A stretch of DNA of 64,000 bases from contig NZ_CP045200.1 of the NCBI RefSeq assembly GCF_018636735.1, positions 930,001 to 994,000 of the forward strand, given 5' to 3'. Below the pieces are notes generated by a model, which worked only from the letters and a program-made list of their open reading frames with translations, searched no databases and was not told the origin of the DNA. Each line of letters opens with the position of its first letter. The stretch's first letter is position 1. The translations under genes and the position numbers were made by a program. This DNA is from Erythrobacter sp. 3-20A1M. Its GTDB lineage: Bacteria > Pseudomonadota > Alphaproteobacteria > Sphingomonadales > Sphingomonadaceae. Below, one piece after another: positions 55,964 to 64,000 of the stretch.

Positions 55964-56286
55964 GACCAGTCGATTGCACCTGTCAAACGACCGAGATTTG
56001 AGCGTATCGCCGATCCACAGTTAACCCTACGCGGTCGGGTCGTTTCTTGGGCCGCTTGCGGTCTGTCTGGTCTTGGCCTTCCGAATGCGCAAAGCGGCCG
56101 TCCTTCGGACAACCAATTGAGCGCGTTCAGCGTCCATCCGAACCATTCAGCGAATTCTGACCCATTTAAGAGCATTACTCGCAGGCCTTATTCGACACCT
56201 CGAAATGTGCATGTGTCGGCTAGGGCCGGTCGCTCTCAAAGCTGCCCACGGTGAATGTCCGATCGGGGGTTTGGATCGCGGCCGGC
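55964..56286. other. Gene-free stretch between transporter and export operon
   Basis: I see no supported gene, repeat or RNA in these 320 bases. They separate two convergent units: the sugar transporter and the ABC-2 permease operon. Confidence 0.5.
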
Positions 56287-57432
56287 TCACCTAAAGAAAC
56301 CCCGCACTCTCCCTCGCGGCGCTCCAACAGGTCCGGTTTCATTCGCAGTTGCCTTGGTCCCGATAATATAGGCAAGCCCGAGGTAGATCGCGCCGATCAG
56401 CGCCAGGCGTCCCAGGACCGGCAGTACCGCCGCAAGCGGGGCGCCCATCTGGTCGACGAGCAGCAATGCACGCGCGCCGTGGGTTGCGGGGAGCAAGTTG
56501 CCCACGGCTGCGACCCAGCCCGGCATTGCCTCGCGCGGCCAGGTTGCGCCCGTGAGGAAGAACACGGGCAAGGTCGTCGGGATCAGGATCAGCAGCGCCG
56601 CCTCGGCCTGGCGAAACAGCGATCCAATGGCCATGGCGAAGGCGGCAGTCGCCCCGCCGACGACCAGCGCAATCGCGACGAGCACGGCGGCGCTTGCCTG
56701 TTGCGGCAGGCTCTGGAAGGCGAAGAACCATCCGAAATAGAGCACCGCCGCGATCGCCGAGAGTGCCGCCAGCGCGAGCCAGGTGCCGAGCAGCTCGCCC
56801 GCTCCCGTGAAGGCCGCGCGCCCGCGCCTGCGGCGGTAAGCCAGCAAAACGGCGGTGCCGAACAGCAAGGTCTGCTGCAGGATCACCGGAGTCACCGCGG
56901 GGAAGATGTAGTTCGCATAGCCGCCGCCGGGATTGAACCTTTGCGTGACGATCAAGGGCGGGGCGAGCCCGCGCCTGCCGAGATAGGCCTCGCCGAGGTC
57001 GGCGAAGATATCGGTCAGCGCACGCTCGACCGCGGCACCGATGCTCTTGGCGCGCACGAGGTAGACGCCGTCGAGCCAGAGCGCGATCCGGGGGCTCTCG
57101 CCGCGCAGGGCGGCGCGGGTCACGCCCCGGGGAATGATCAATACCGCTTCCACCTTGCGTGACTTCAGCAGGCGCTGGCCCTCGGCAAGGTTGTTCGGCT
57201 CGGCAACGACAGCGGCGCCATCGCTGGCATCGATCCCCCGCACCAGCTCGCGCGTCAGTGTACTGTTTTCGTTGTCGACGACAGCCATCGGCACCTCACG
57301 CGCGCGTTGGTGGGCGTAGGGTGCGGGGTAGTAGATGCCGTAGAGCAAGACCGCGAGGACGATTAGTGATACCACGTCGCGCTGGCGCGCGACTTCGCGC
57401 AGGGTGCCGAAGAACGCCTGGCCGATCCTCAT
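56287..57432 (-). CDS. ABC-2 type transporter permease (YhhJ/YbhR-like)
   Basis: 381 residues from ATG 57432, overlapping the stop of the upstream permease (ATGA); the open frame extends to 57591 only as a shadow. One N-terminal helix (VVSLIVLAVLLYGIYYPAPY), a large periplasmic domain (PMAVVDNENSTLTRELVRGI, VLIIPRGVTRAALRG) and five C-terminal helices with FPAVTPVILQQTLLF and PVFFLTGATWPREAMPGW make the ABC-2 pattern. It is the last gene of a TolC-HlyD-permease-permease operon. No ATP-binding subunit is encoded nearby. Confidence 0.88.
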   Translation of the reverse strand: MRIGQAFFGTLREVARQRDVVSLIVLAVLLYGIYYPAPYAHQRAREVPMAVVDNENSTLTRELVRGIDASDGAAVVAEPNNLAEGQRLLKSRKVEAVLIIPRGVTRAALRGESPRIALWLDGVYLVRAKSIGAAVERALTDIFADLGEAYLGRRGLAPPLIVTQRFNPGGGYANYIFPAVTPVILQQTLLFGTAVLLAYRRRRGRAAFTGAGELLGTWLALAALSAIAAVLYFGWFFAFQSLPQQASAAVLVAIALVVGGATAAFAMAIGSLFRQAEAALLILIPTTLPVFFLTGATWPREAMPGWVAAVGNLLPATHGARALLLVDQMGAPLAAVLPVLGRLALIGAIYLGLAYIIGTKATANETGPVGAPRGRVRGFFR

Positions 57433-58547
57433 CGCCGGGCTCTCGTCGCCACGAGGCACAGGCCGAAGCCGGCCGCTGCATAGACCAGCAGCAGCGCCAG
57501 ACCCGGCAGGTCGACGGCGATCGGCGAACCGAGGAACTGGTCCATCTGCAGGCGCAGGTAATGGGTGAAGGGCAAGGCCTGGCTCCACCACACGACCGGC
57601 GCGGCGGAGCCTTCGATCGGCAGCGACCCGCCCGAGTAGGCGAGCGCCGATCCCGCGTAGAGCGCGCTGGCGGAAAAGGCGACGCCGCTCTGCCGGGTCA
57701 GCGCCGCGATCGCGCCGGACAGCGCCAGGCTAGCCGCCAGCAGCGCGAGCTGCCCCGTCATGGCAAAGGCGAGCGACCCCTCCATGCGCCATCCGCGAAT
57801 GCCGACCAGCCAGATCATCCACATTGCACCCCACCAGCCGAGCGCAGCCAAGTAGGGCAAGTACTTGCCCGCCCATGCGCTGGCGCCACCACCGGTTTCG
57901 GCAGCCCACCGCGCGAGCGACCCGCCGCGAAATTCGCTCGCGACCACGAACGCCCCGACGCAGGCGGCGACGAGGTGGAGGATCGCCGGCTGAATCAGGG
58001 CCTCGAGATAGAATTCGAGGCTCGACTGCGGATTGAACAGGAGGTTGACCTGGATCCCGGGCAGGTTCTCGCGATCAAGCGCAATCCCGCGCTGTGCCGC
58101 CGCGGCTTGGACCTGCCCGGCAAAGGCGCCGAGAACCGCCCGGCGCATCTCGCGCTCCACCGTCGAACCGACCGAGAGGTAGGTCGCGTTGACCGAAACC
58201 CTCACCGGCTCGGGGGTCGGGGGCGGGTCGCCGAAGGTCGCGGGAATGACTGCATACGCCCAAACTTTGCCCGAGCGCAGCAGAAGGTCCGCCTCCGCCT
58301 CGTTGGCCGGCGCCTCCGCGATCGCCAGCCCGCCTTGTGCGACCATGTCATTCGCCAGGGTGCGGCTGGCCGGGCTGTGGCTCTCGTCGACGATGGCGAT
58401 CGGGAGATCGCCGAGCGATCCGCGCGACAGCATCGCTGCGATCATCAGCAGCGAGAGCGCCGGTGCCACGGTGATCGCCGTCAGCAGCGCGCGGGAGGCG
58501 CGGATCAGCGCCAGTTCGCGGAGCAACGCGGCGCGGAAGCGGCTCAC
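57429..58547 (-). CDS. ABC-2 type transporter permease
   Basis: 372 residues. The same architecture as the next gene: an N-terminal helix, a periplasmic region with PIAIVDESHSPASRTLANDM and a membrane part with YLEALIQPAILHLVAACVGA and GGSLPIEGSAAPVVWWSQAL. The ATG overlaps the stop of the HlyD gene (4 bases), and its stop overlaps the next permease. The two permeases probably form a heterodimer that exports a hydrophobic or peptide substrate through the HlyD/TolC partners. Confidence 0.88.
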   Translation of the reverse strand: MSRFRAALLRELALIRASRALLTAITVAPALSLLMIAAMLSRGSLGDLPIAIVDESHSPASRTLANDMVAQGGLAIAEAPANEAEADLLLRSGKVWAYAVIPATFGDPPPTPEPVRVSVNATYLSVGSTVEREMRRAVLGAFAGQVQAAAAQRGIALDRENLPGIQVNLLFNPQSSLEFYLEALIQPAILHLVAACVGAFVVASEFRGGSLARWAAETGGGASAWAGKYLPYLAALGWWGAMWMIWLVGIRGWRMEGSLAFAMTGQLALLAASLALSGAIAALTRQSGVAFSASALYAGSALAYSGGSLPIEGSAAPVVWWSQALPFTHYLRLQMDQFLGSPIAVDLPGLALLLVYAAAGFGLCLVATRARR

Positions 58548-59575
58548 TGCGGCCAGTCGAACAGCACGCTCATGCCTGGCAGCAGGCCGCTCTCGCCCGT
58601 GGCGGGGTTCAGCCGGAGCGTGAAGCTGCGCGCGTCGTAATCGCCGCCCTGCCGCGTCGCCTGCTCGCTGGTGAAGCCGGCGCTGGCGGAGACCGAGGCG
58701 ACGACGAATTCGAGCTCGCGCTCGCCCAGCGCCGGGACCCGGCCGGTCAGGCGTCCCCCCGTGCGAAGGCCCCCAAGGCGGCTCTCGCCGACGCGCAGGG
58801 TGACGTAAGGATGCGCAGCGTCGATGATGCGGAACACCGGCACGCCCGGCCCGACCACCTCGCCCGGCCCGGCAAGGCGGCGCTCGATCTTCCCGGTCAT
58901 GGGCGCGATAAGCTGCTTTTCCGCATCTGCCTTGCGCGCGGCATCGAGGCGTTCTGCCGCCGCCTCGTCCTGTGCCGCGGCGATCGCCTTGGTTTCCTCG
59001 CGCCGACCAGCCACTGCCCGCCGGTATTGCGTGCGTGCCGCCGCGGCATTGGCGACCGCAGCGGTGCGACCGGCCACTGCCTCGTCACGTCGCTGGGCGG
59101 AAATGACGCCCTGGGCATAGAGCCGCTCCATCCGCCGGGCGGTCACACTGGCGAGATTGGCCGCTGCGTCGGCAGCCGTAGAGACTTCGCGCAGGCTCGC
59201 GATATCCTCCGGCCGCGCGCCCTTGTCAGCCAGCGCCTGGAGCGCGTCGGCAGTGGTCAGCCCGGCTTCGCTCTGGCTGACGAGCAGGTCGAGCGCGGGA
59301 CTCGATAGCTGCCCGAGGATTTGCCCCTGGCGGACCTGGTCGCCCTCGTCGACGGCGAGCGACACGATCCGGGCGAACGCCTTGGTAGCCACGCCCACTT
59401 CCTCCGCCTCGACCACCCCCTGGAGCGGCGCGGGCGCCGGCCGCGAGGCGAACCACAGTCCGGCGATCGCGATCAGCACCGCGATAGCCAGGCCGATGAG
59501 CGCCGGGCGCTGCGAGCGCGCGGGTTCGCCTCCCGATGTCTGCCCCTCGCCCTCGATCTCGCCATCACTTGCCAT
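58544..59575 (-). CDS. HlyD-type periplasmic adaptor (membrane fusion protein)
   Basis: 343 residues. A single N-terminal membrane helix (ALIGLAIAVLIAIAGLWFAS), then the biotinyl-lipoyl half PLQGVVEAEEVGVATKAFAR and VDEGDQVRQGQILGQLSSPA, a long alpha-hairpin (residues ~90-210, rich in Ala, Glu, Arg), and a beta-barrel end with GKIERRLAGPGEVVGPGVPV. This is the standard adaptor that bridges an inner-membrane pump to TolC. Its start overlaps the TolC gene end by 11 bases and its stop overlaps the first permease. Confidence 0.92.
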   Translation of the reverse strand: MASDGEIEGEGQTSGGEPARSQRPALIGLAIAVLIAIAGLWFASRPAPAPLQGVVEAEEVGVATKAFARIVSLAVDEGDQVRQGQILGQLSSPALDLLVSQSEAGLTTADALQALADKGARPEDIASLREVSTAADAAANLASVTARRMERLYAQGVISAQRRDEAVAGRTAAVANAAAARTQYRRAVAGRREETKAIAAAQDEAAAERLDAARKADAEKQLIAPMTGKIERRLAGPGEVVGPGVPVFRIIDAAHPYVTLRVGESRLGGLRTGGRLTGRVPALGERELEFVVASVSASAGFTSEQATRQGGDYDARSFTLRLNPATGESGLLPGMSVLFDWPQ

Positions 59576-61043
59576 CGACGATCACCCTGTCCTCGCGGCG
59601 GGCATAATCGCCCATTTGCCCGGGCGTGCCACTGGCCGCCAGCAACGCGGAGAGCGACACATCGTATTCGTAGGCGGCTGCGGCCCGCTCGCTTTCGGCG
59701 GTGGCGAGCGCGGCTTGCGCCGCCATCAGCCGGTCCGTCGTGCCCACGCCCTCGCGAAACGCGATATCCTGGAGGCGCAGGTTCTCCTGCGCCGCCGCGA
59801 CGCTCGAATCCATCGAGAGGAAGGCCGTGCGTGCGCCTTCCGCCATGGCATGGGCCCGCTCGACCTCGCCTGCGACCAGGTCTGCAGCGGCGCGTTCGTC
59901 GGCGACAGCGGCGGCGGCACGCGTGCGCGCGGCGGCGAGCATCCGCTCCCGGTCGAAGGGCGACACCAGCGTATAGCTGACGGTCGCGCCGACAACCCAG
60001 TCGGGCTCGGTCGGAAGATTGGTCGCCGGATCTACGCTATAGGCCCCGAAGCCATAGGCGCGCGGTCGCCGCGCCGCGCGGGCGAGTTTTTCACCCGCCT
60101 CGGCCACCTCACGCTGGCCCTTGGCGAGGCTCGCTTGGCCGGTGCCATTGGCCTGCGCCGCGGCCTGGAACTGAGCAAGCGGGGGCAGCGGTGCGGTGTT
60201 GACGAACAGTGGCGTGGCGACCGCCTCTACGGGTCGCCCCAGCATCCGTTCGAGCGCGAGCACCGCCAATCCCTCCTCGCGCGCAGCGCGATCGCGGCTG
60301 CGCCGGGCCGCATCGCGCAGCACCGTCACGTCGAGCACGGCGGAGTGCGGCAAGATCCCCGCGTTTTCCATTTTCTGCGCGCTCGACAAGTGGTTTTCGC
60401 TCGCGGTCAGCCTTGTGTCTGCCGACGCGAGCAGGTTGCGCGCCAGTTGCAGTCCGAAATAGCGCTGGACCAGCGCCACTTCCCGCGCGGCCACGGTTGC
60501 TTGGCTGCGCCCCTTCGCGATCGTCACCCCGCCCCGCGCCGCCTCCGAGACCGCCTCGAGCGCACCCCCGGTATAGAGCGGCATGACCGCGCTCAGCGTC
60601 GGGCGCACGATGACGTCTCTCGCGGTGTAGTCCAGCTGGTCGGGCAGCGGGCCAAGCAGGTCCGGCAAGGCGCTTTCGACGCGTCCCGCGACTGCCGCCA
60701 CGACCGCCGAGAACTCGGGCGGGAATTGGCCGGGAAGTCCGTCGAGGAATTGCCCGGCCTGCCGCGCCACGTCCGCCTTGGCGCCGGTCAGGTCGACGCT
60801 CAGCGACTTCTGGTATGCGATCGCGCTCGCCGAGGCGGTTATGGTCGGGCGATAGAGATTGTCGAGCGCGGCCGCCTGGTCCTCGGCCGCGGCGAGTGAA
60901 AGATCGGCGGCTTCACGCGCAGGATCATGCGCCTGCGCCGCAACTCGTGCAGCTTCGTAACTAATGCCCGGCTGCGCGACGGCAGCACTCGCCATCGGGA
61001 GGGTCGATAGCGCGAGCAGGATCTTCGATAAGCTACGTTTCAA
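59565..61043 (-). CDS. TolC-family outer membrane efflux protein
   Basis: 492 residues from a TTG start at 61043, which follows GAGG eight bases upstream and opens a clean signal peptide (KRSLSKILLALSTLPMASAA) cleaved after AVA; the frame is open to 61229, but that part has no signal. Two alternating helical repeats with SYEAARVAAQAHDPAREAAD and GVTIAKGRSQATVAAREVAL and the closing SERAAAAYEYDVSLSALLAA are typical OMF barrels and coiled coils. First gene of the export operon. Confidence 0.9.
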   Translation of the reverse strand: MKRSLSKILLALSTLPMASAAVAQPGISYEAARVAAQAHDPAREAADLSLAAAEDQAAALDNLYRPTITASASAIAYQKSLSVDLTGAKADVARQAGQFLDGLPGQFPPEFSAVVAAVAGRVESALPDLLGPLPDQLDYTARDVIVRPTLSAVMPLYTGGALEAVSEAARGGVTIAKGRSQATVAAREVALVQRYFGLQLARNLLASADTRLTASENHLSSAQKMENAGILPHSAVLDVTVLRDAARRSRDRAAREEGLAVLALERMLGRPVEAVATPLFVNTAPLPPLAQFQAAAQANGTGQASLAKGQREVAEAGEKLARAARRPRAYGFGAYSVDPATNLPTEPDWVVGATVSYTLVSPFDRERMLAAARTRAAAAVADERAAADLVAGEVERAHAMAEGARTAFLSMDSSVAAAQENLRLQDIAFREGVGTTDRLMAAQAALATAESERAAAAYEYDVSLSALLAASGTPGQMGDYARREDRVIVDGK

Positions 61044-61211
61044 TTGCCAAACCTCGCGTCGCGACCGCTCGCACCCACCTATGCGCGATAGGAAGCGAGG
61101 GAAAGCAACGATTGCCGTTTGCGGTTCTTCGGCTGCATTAAGGGGCCGAGAGGAGACGGTCCGGTATCGGAGCGCGCATCCAAGGTTGCTGCCTTTCCGC
61201 GAACAATAGTT

Positions 61212-61242
61212 TACTTGGCGAATTTCCACATTGCGCCAAGTA
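61212..61242. promoter_or_regulatory. Perfect 9-bp inverted repeat in the divergent region, operator candidate
   Basis: TACTTGGCG (61212-61220) and CGCCAAGTA (61234-61242) are perfect inverted copies with a 13-base spacer. They lie in the AT-richer 440-base gap between the efflux operon (minus) and the dioxygenase-like gene (plus). No promoter could be fixed and no other gene is seen in the gap. Confidence 0.6.
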
Positions 61243-61485
61243 CACCGAATAGCGGTCAGCGCCTGCTCATTCCCGTACTTCTAAATTTCCCCTTCATTTC
61301 ACCGTTATCCTATCACAAGGACTTGGTGGAGGATCGATATTGCGATCCAAGCGGATTGCGATCTGTAGCAATGGCAAGGTGCATTGAACTCGGCTCGTCC
61401 AATTGTTACGGTGCCGATACAAAACTGACGAATGCCTGTGACGCTTTGCTCCTAGAAGGGAAGGCCAAATCAGGAGTATCGCACG

Positions 61486-62394
61486 ATGGACAATTCAAGC
61501 CAGCAGCAGTTCAATGTGGAGGATCACGATCTGGGTCTGGCGCACGATCTGGAGCGATTGAAAGTCCTCAATCGAAGGCGTGCTCTGGGGTTTTTCGGGA
61601 CGGCTGGCGGAGCCGTGTTTATCGCCGCCTGCGGGGGAGAATCCTCTACGCTTCCCGTTTCCACGACGCCTACGCTCACACCAACGCCGTCGTCGACGTC
61701 AACGCCGACACCTACACCCACATCGACATCCAGCGCGTCGTGCACCGCTTATGCCCAGGAGACCAACGGCCCTTATCCCGCCGACGGAACAAATCAGTCG
61801 CGGGGCTCAACCAGCAATGTCCTGCCGATCGCGGCGTTCCAGCGTTCCGATGTCCGCGCTAGCGTGATCGGGAGCTCGAGCGTCGCACCTGGCGTGGCGA
61901 TGCCAATGACGCTGACCCTGGTTGACGTTAACAATTCCTGCACGCCACTTGCCGGGTATGCGGTGTATATCTGGCATTGCGATGCGACCGGCCTTTACTC
62001 GCTCTACGACCTTCCTTCGGAAAGCTATCTGCGCGGGATCCAGGTGACGGACGCGAACGGACAGGTCAGTTTCACTAGTATCGTTCCGGGGTGCTATGCC
62101 GGCCGTTATCCCCACATCCACTTCGAGGCGTTCTCCAGTCTGGCCAACGCCACGACCGGCCGATACGCCCGGCTGATATCGCAACTCGCCCTGCCGGCGG
62201 ATGTATGCGCCACAGTCTATTCTGACACCGCCACCTACGGCAGCAGCCTCACTCGATTTCGCAACACCTCGATCGCGTCCGACGGGATATTCGGCGACAA
62301 TACGGCGGATCAGAAGACCGCGATGACGCTGGCCATGACGGGTTCGATGTCTGCCGGCTACACCGCGTCCGCCACAGTCGGCCTCACGACCTGA
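61486..62394 (+). CDS. Exported lipoprotein with an intradiol ring-cleavage dioxygenase fold
   Basis: 302 residues. A twin-arginine signal (LNRRRALGFFGTAGGAVFIA) ends in the lipobox AACGG, so it should be a Tat-exported lipoprotein. A Ser/Thr/Pro linker (TPTLTPTPSSTSTPTPTPTS) follows. The catalytic domain carries the four iron ligands of protocatechuate dioxygenases: Tyr in WHCDATGLYSLYD, Tyr in PGCYAGR, and both His in YPHIHFE. Cytosolic members open catechols; exported relatives of this kind have unproven substrates. GGAG precedes the ATG. Confidence 0.85.
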   Translation: MDNSSQQQFNVEDHDLGLAHDLERLKVLNRRRALGFFGTAGGAVFIAACGGESSTLPVSTTPTLTPTPSSTSTPTPTPTSTSSASCTAYAQETNGPYPADGTNQSRGSTSNVLPIAAFQRSDVRASVIGSSSVAPGVAMPMTLTLVDVNNSCTPLAGYAVYIWHCDATGLYSLYDLPSESYLRGIQVTDANGQVSFTSIVPGCYAGRYPHIHFEAFSSLANATTGRYARLISQLALPADVCATVYSDTATYGSSLTRFRNTSIASDGIFGDNTADQKTAMTLAMTGSMSAGYTASATVGLTT

Positions 62395-62476
62395 CGTGAC
62401 CTTCTTCCAAGCTTGTCTGGCGCCTGTTCACAGCGCAGAAGGTCGGCTTCCGAACGGACCCAGGCAGGATCGCAAC

Positions 62477-63175
62477 ATGGCTGACCAATCCATCCTGATT
62501 GTCGACGACGATCGGGAATTGCGCGATCTCATCGTCCAGTTCCTGAGCGAACACGGATACCGGACCGCGCAAGCCGCGGATGTTCCCGCGATGCGTGGCA
62601 TTCTCGCCCGGTCTAAACCCGATCTGATTATTCTCGACCTGATGATGCCGGGCGAGGATGGTCTCGCGGCACTTAGAACGATGGATCCCCACGACAGACC
62701 GCCGGTCATCATGCTGTCGGCCATGGGGTCCGACGTCGATCGGATCGTCGGGCTGGAAATGGGCGCAGACGATTATCTGGCCAAGCCGTGCAATCCCCGC
62801 GAATTGCTGGCGCGGGTCCGTGCAGTGCTGCGCCGAAATTTAGGCGACGTGGTCCAGCAGGCCAAATACCGTTTCGGCGGCTTGGAATTCGACGCGGCCA
62901 CCCGTGAATTGCGTCAGCCAACCGGAGAGCTGGTCGATCTAACAGCAAACGAGTTTCGGCTGCTCGAGATATTCCTGCTGGCCGATCGCCGCGTTCTGTC
63001 CCGCGACGAACTCTCTCGTCGCCTGAAAGGAGATCACTACGAGGAATTTGATCGGGCCATAGATCTCGCGATAAGCCGCCTGCGCCGCAAGCTCGGGATT
63101 GCGGGCGTTCCGGACGCCATTCGCACGGTGCGGGGCGAAGGCTATGGCCTTGGACCGGCGGTGGAGCGCGCCTGA
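62477..63175 (+). CDS. OmpR-family response regulator
   Basis: 232 residues from ATG 62477; the upstream extension in frame has no family sequence. Receiver domain: ILIVDDDRELRD (acid pocket), LIILDLMMPGEDG (phosphorylated Asp, about residue 53), VIMLSAMGSD and YLAKPCNPRELLAR (conserved Lys, with Cys after Pro). The winged-helix output domain has TANEFRLLEIFLLADRRVLS and AIDLAISRLRRKLG. Its stop overlaps the kinase start (TGATG), so the pair is co-translated. Confidence 0.96.
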   Translation: MADQSILIVDDDRELRDLIVQFLSEHGYRTAQAADVPAMRGILARSKPDLIILDLMMPGEDGLAALRTMDPHDRPPVIMLSAMGSDVDRIVGLEMGADDYLAKPCNPRELLARVRAVLRRNLGDVVQQAKYRFGGLEFDAATRELRQPTGELVDLTANEFRLLEIFLLADRRVLSRDELSRRLKGDHYEEFDRAIDLAISRLRRKLGIAGVPDAIRTVRGEGYGLGPAVERA

Positions 63176-64000
63176 TGCTCGGCCGCATTCCGATTGCCTT
63201 TCAGATGATGCTCGCGGTTACCGTGACTTCGCTGCTGATGGCCGGTGCGATGGTCTGGTTTGTTCTGAGGGGCCCCCCTCCGTTCGATGCGCCCCTGCGG
63301 CTTGTCGCTGTTGCGCGGGCGCTGGAGGGAGAAGCCATACCCGCAGACCGCTCCCGCCGCGTCCCTCGGACAGCGGTCGTGGACCGGACCCCTGTAAGGC
63401 CGGATGGCTTCGAGACGAATGCGGCACTGGCACGGCAACTTGCCGAAGCATCCGGGAGTTCGGCATCGAGTGTAGTGGTTTATTCTCGAGAACCCTCGCC
63501 AGCACGAGGGGGCGATATCTTCGGCACCTTCATCGCGGCCCGCGATCTTGGCGACGGGAACTGGAGGGTGGTCGACAATTCCGTCAACGAGACGCTTTCG
63601 CGCTGGCGGCGACGGCTGCTCCTGACAATCCTGTCCGTCCTGGCGATTGCTCTGGCGTTCGGTTTCCTTCTCTCGAGGAGGATTGCCACCCCGATCGTCC
63701 GGCTGGGTCGGGCGGCCGATGAAGCGAAAGCAGGCGAGGACTGGGTCTTCGACGATCACAATGCACCTCCCGAGATACGCGTTTCTGCCGATGCGCTGCG
63801 TGGATTTCATCAGCGTTCGACTGCCGCCGCCGCACAGAAGCTGACCATGCTGGGGGCGATGGCTCATGACATCGGCACTCCTCTCGCCCGGCTCGCCTTT
63901 CGGATGGTCAGACTTTCGGAGGAAGATCGCATCGCGGCGCAGAAGGACATTCAGGTGATCCAGCGCCTGCTCGCTGATTCCCTTACGATGGCGAGACCGT
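63175..64000 (+). CDS. Sensor histidine kinase, partial (runs off window)
   Basis: 275 residues are visible from ATG 63175. Two membrane helices (QMMLAVTVTSLLMAGAMVWF near residue 10 and LLTILSVLAIALAFGFLLSR near residue 145) enclose a ~110-residue periplasmic sensor. A HAMP region (RRIATPIVRLGRAADEAKAG) leads to the dimerisation domain with the phosphorylated His in LGAMAHDIGTPLARLAFRMV. The ATP-binding domain is beyond the window. It is the partner of the upstream response regulator; the signal is not known. Confidence 0.93.
   Translation, partial: MLGRIPIAFQMMLAVTVTSLLMAGAMVWFVLRGPPPFDAPLRLVAVARALEGEAIPADRSRRVPRTAVVDRTPVRPDGFETNAALARQLAEASGSSASSVVVYSREPSPARGGDIFGTFIAARDLGDGNWRVVDNSVNETLSRWRRRLLLTILSVLAIALAFGFLLSRRIATPIVRLGRAADEAKAGEDWVFDDHNAPPEIRVSADALRGFHQRSTAAAAQKLTMLGAMAHDIGTPLARLAFRMVRLSEEDRIAAQKDIQVIQRLLADSLTMARP

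Noticed and set aside
59157-60899. 580-residue open frame on the plus strand
   Set aside because: Antisense to the TolC and HlyD genes, with no domain.
1-64000. CRISPR arrays, rRNA and tRNA genes
   Set aside because: No regularly spaced repeats and no conserved rRNA or tRNA stretches were noticed on reading both strands; a dedicated search was not possible.

Overview
The window looks like the chromosome of a sphingomonad alphaproteobacterium, probably from the Erythrobacter/Qipengyuania group. This is judged from protein style and high GC, not from a database search. The evidence is a GC-rich backbone with housekeeping genes (nadA, lipB, secE-nusG, rplK-rplA), a phospholipid methyltransferase-like protein, paired DUF2254 proteins, a DUF2339 protein and a TonB-receptor/GH13/GH97 maltodextrin locus typical of this group. 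No tRNA, rRNA or CRISPR array was recognised.

Layout. Positions 1-20.7 kb are core: a BCCT transporter start, nadA, two DUF2254 membrane proteins, a DMT exporter, an old-yellow-enzyme, lipB with a small lipoprotein, membrane and methyltransferase genes, an MFS transporter, an FMO-like monooxygenase, a CinA-like protein and DUF2339. Then come rplA, rplK, nusG and secE on the minus strand, with a CPBP protease gene inserted between rplK and nusG, and a frameshifted alanine/glycine:cation symporter.

Positions ~20.96-44.1 kb form an integrated, probably mobilizable element of more mixed composition. It opens with an intact tyrosine recombinase and closes near a remnant of an unrelated tyrosine recombinase that carries two in-frame amber codons. 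Inside are four blocks. First, a divergent defence-like locus: on the minus strand a wHTH protein, a nucleotidyltransferase and a PD-(D/E)xK nuclease fused to an nSTAND3-type NTPase; on the plus strand an 80-residue protein and an SMC-like ABC ATPase; a near-perfect inverted repeat lies between them. Second, mobilization genes: a MobC-like protein, a frameshifted relaxase with a large C-terminal extension, and a KfrA-like coiled coil. Third, a block with two DEDD-type exonucleases and three unknown proteins, punctuated by terminators placed about 20-24 nt before start codons and by structured leaders, one with the anatomy of an attenuator. Fourth, an XRE regulator diverging from an N6-adenine methyltransferase that overlaps an unknown gene, possibly a restriction-modification unit. 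No type IV secretion genes are present, so transfer would need a helper.

Positions 44.5-56 kb are a maltodextrin-use locus: a TonB receptor, an extracytoplasmic amylase, a GH13 glucosidase and a GH97 glucosidase on the minus strand, with a LacI-type regulator and an MFS sugar transporter divergent on the plus strand. The receptor and amylase each carry a single-base frameshift. Positions 56.2-61.1 kb hold a TolC/HlyD/two-permease export operon without an ATPase gene. Positions 61.4-64 kb hold a Tat-exported lipoprotein with an intradiol dioxygenase fold and an OmpR-type response regulator with its sensor kinase, which runs off the window.
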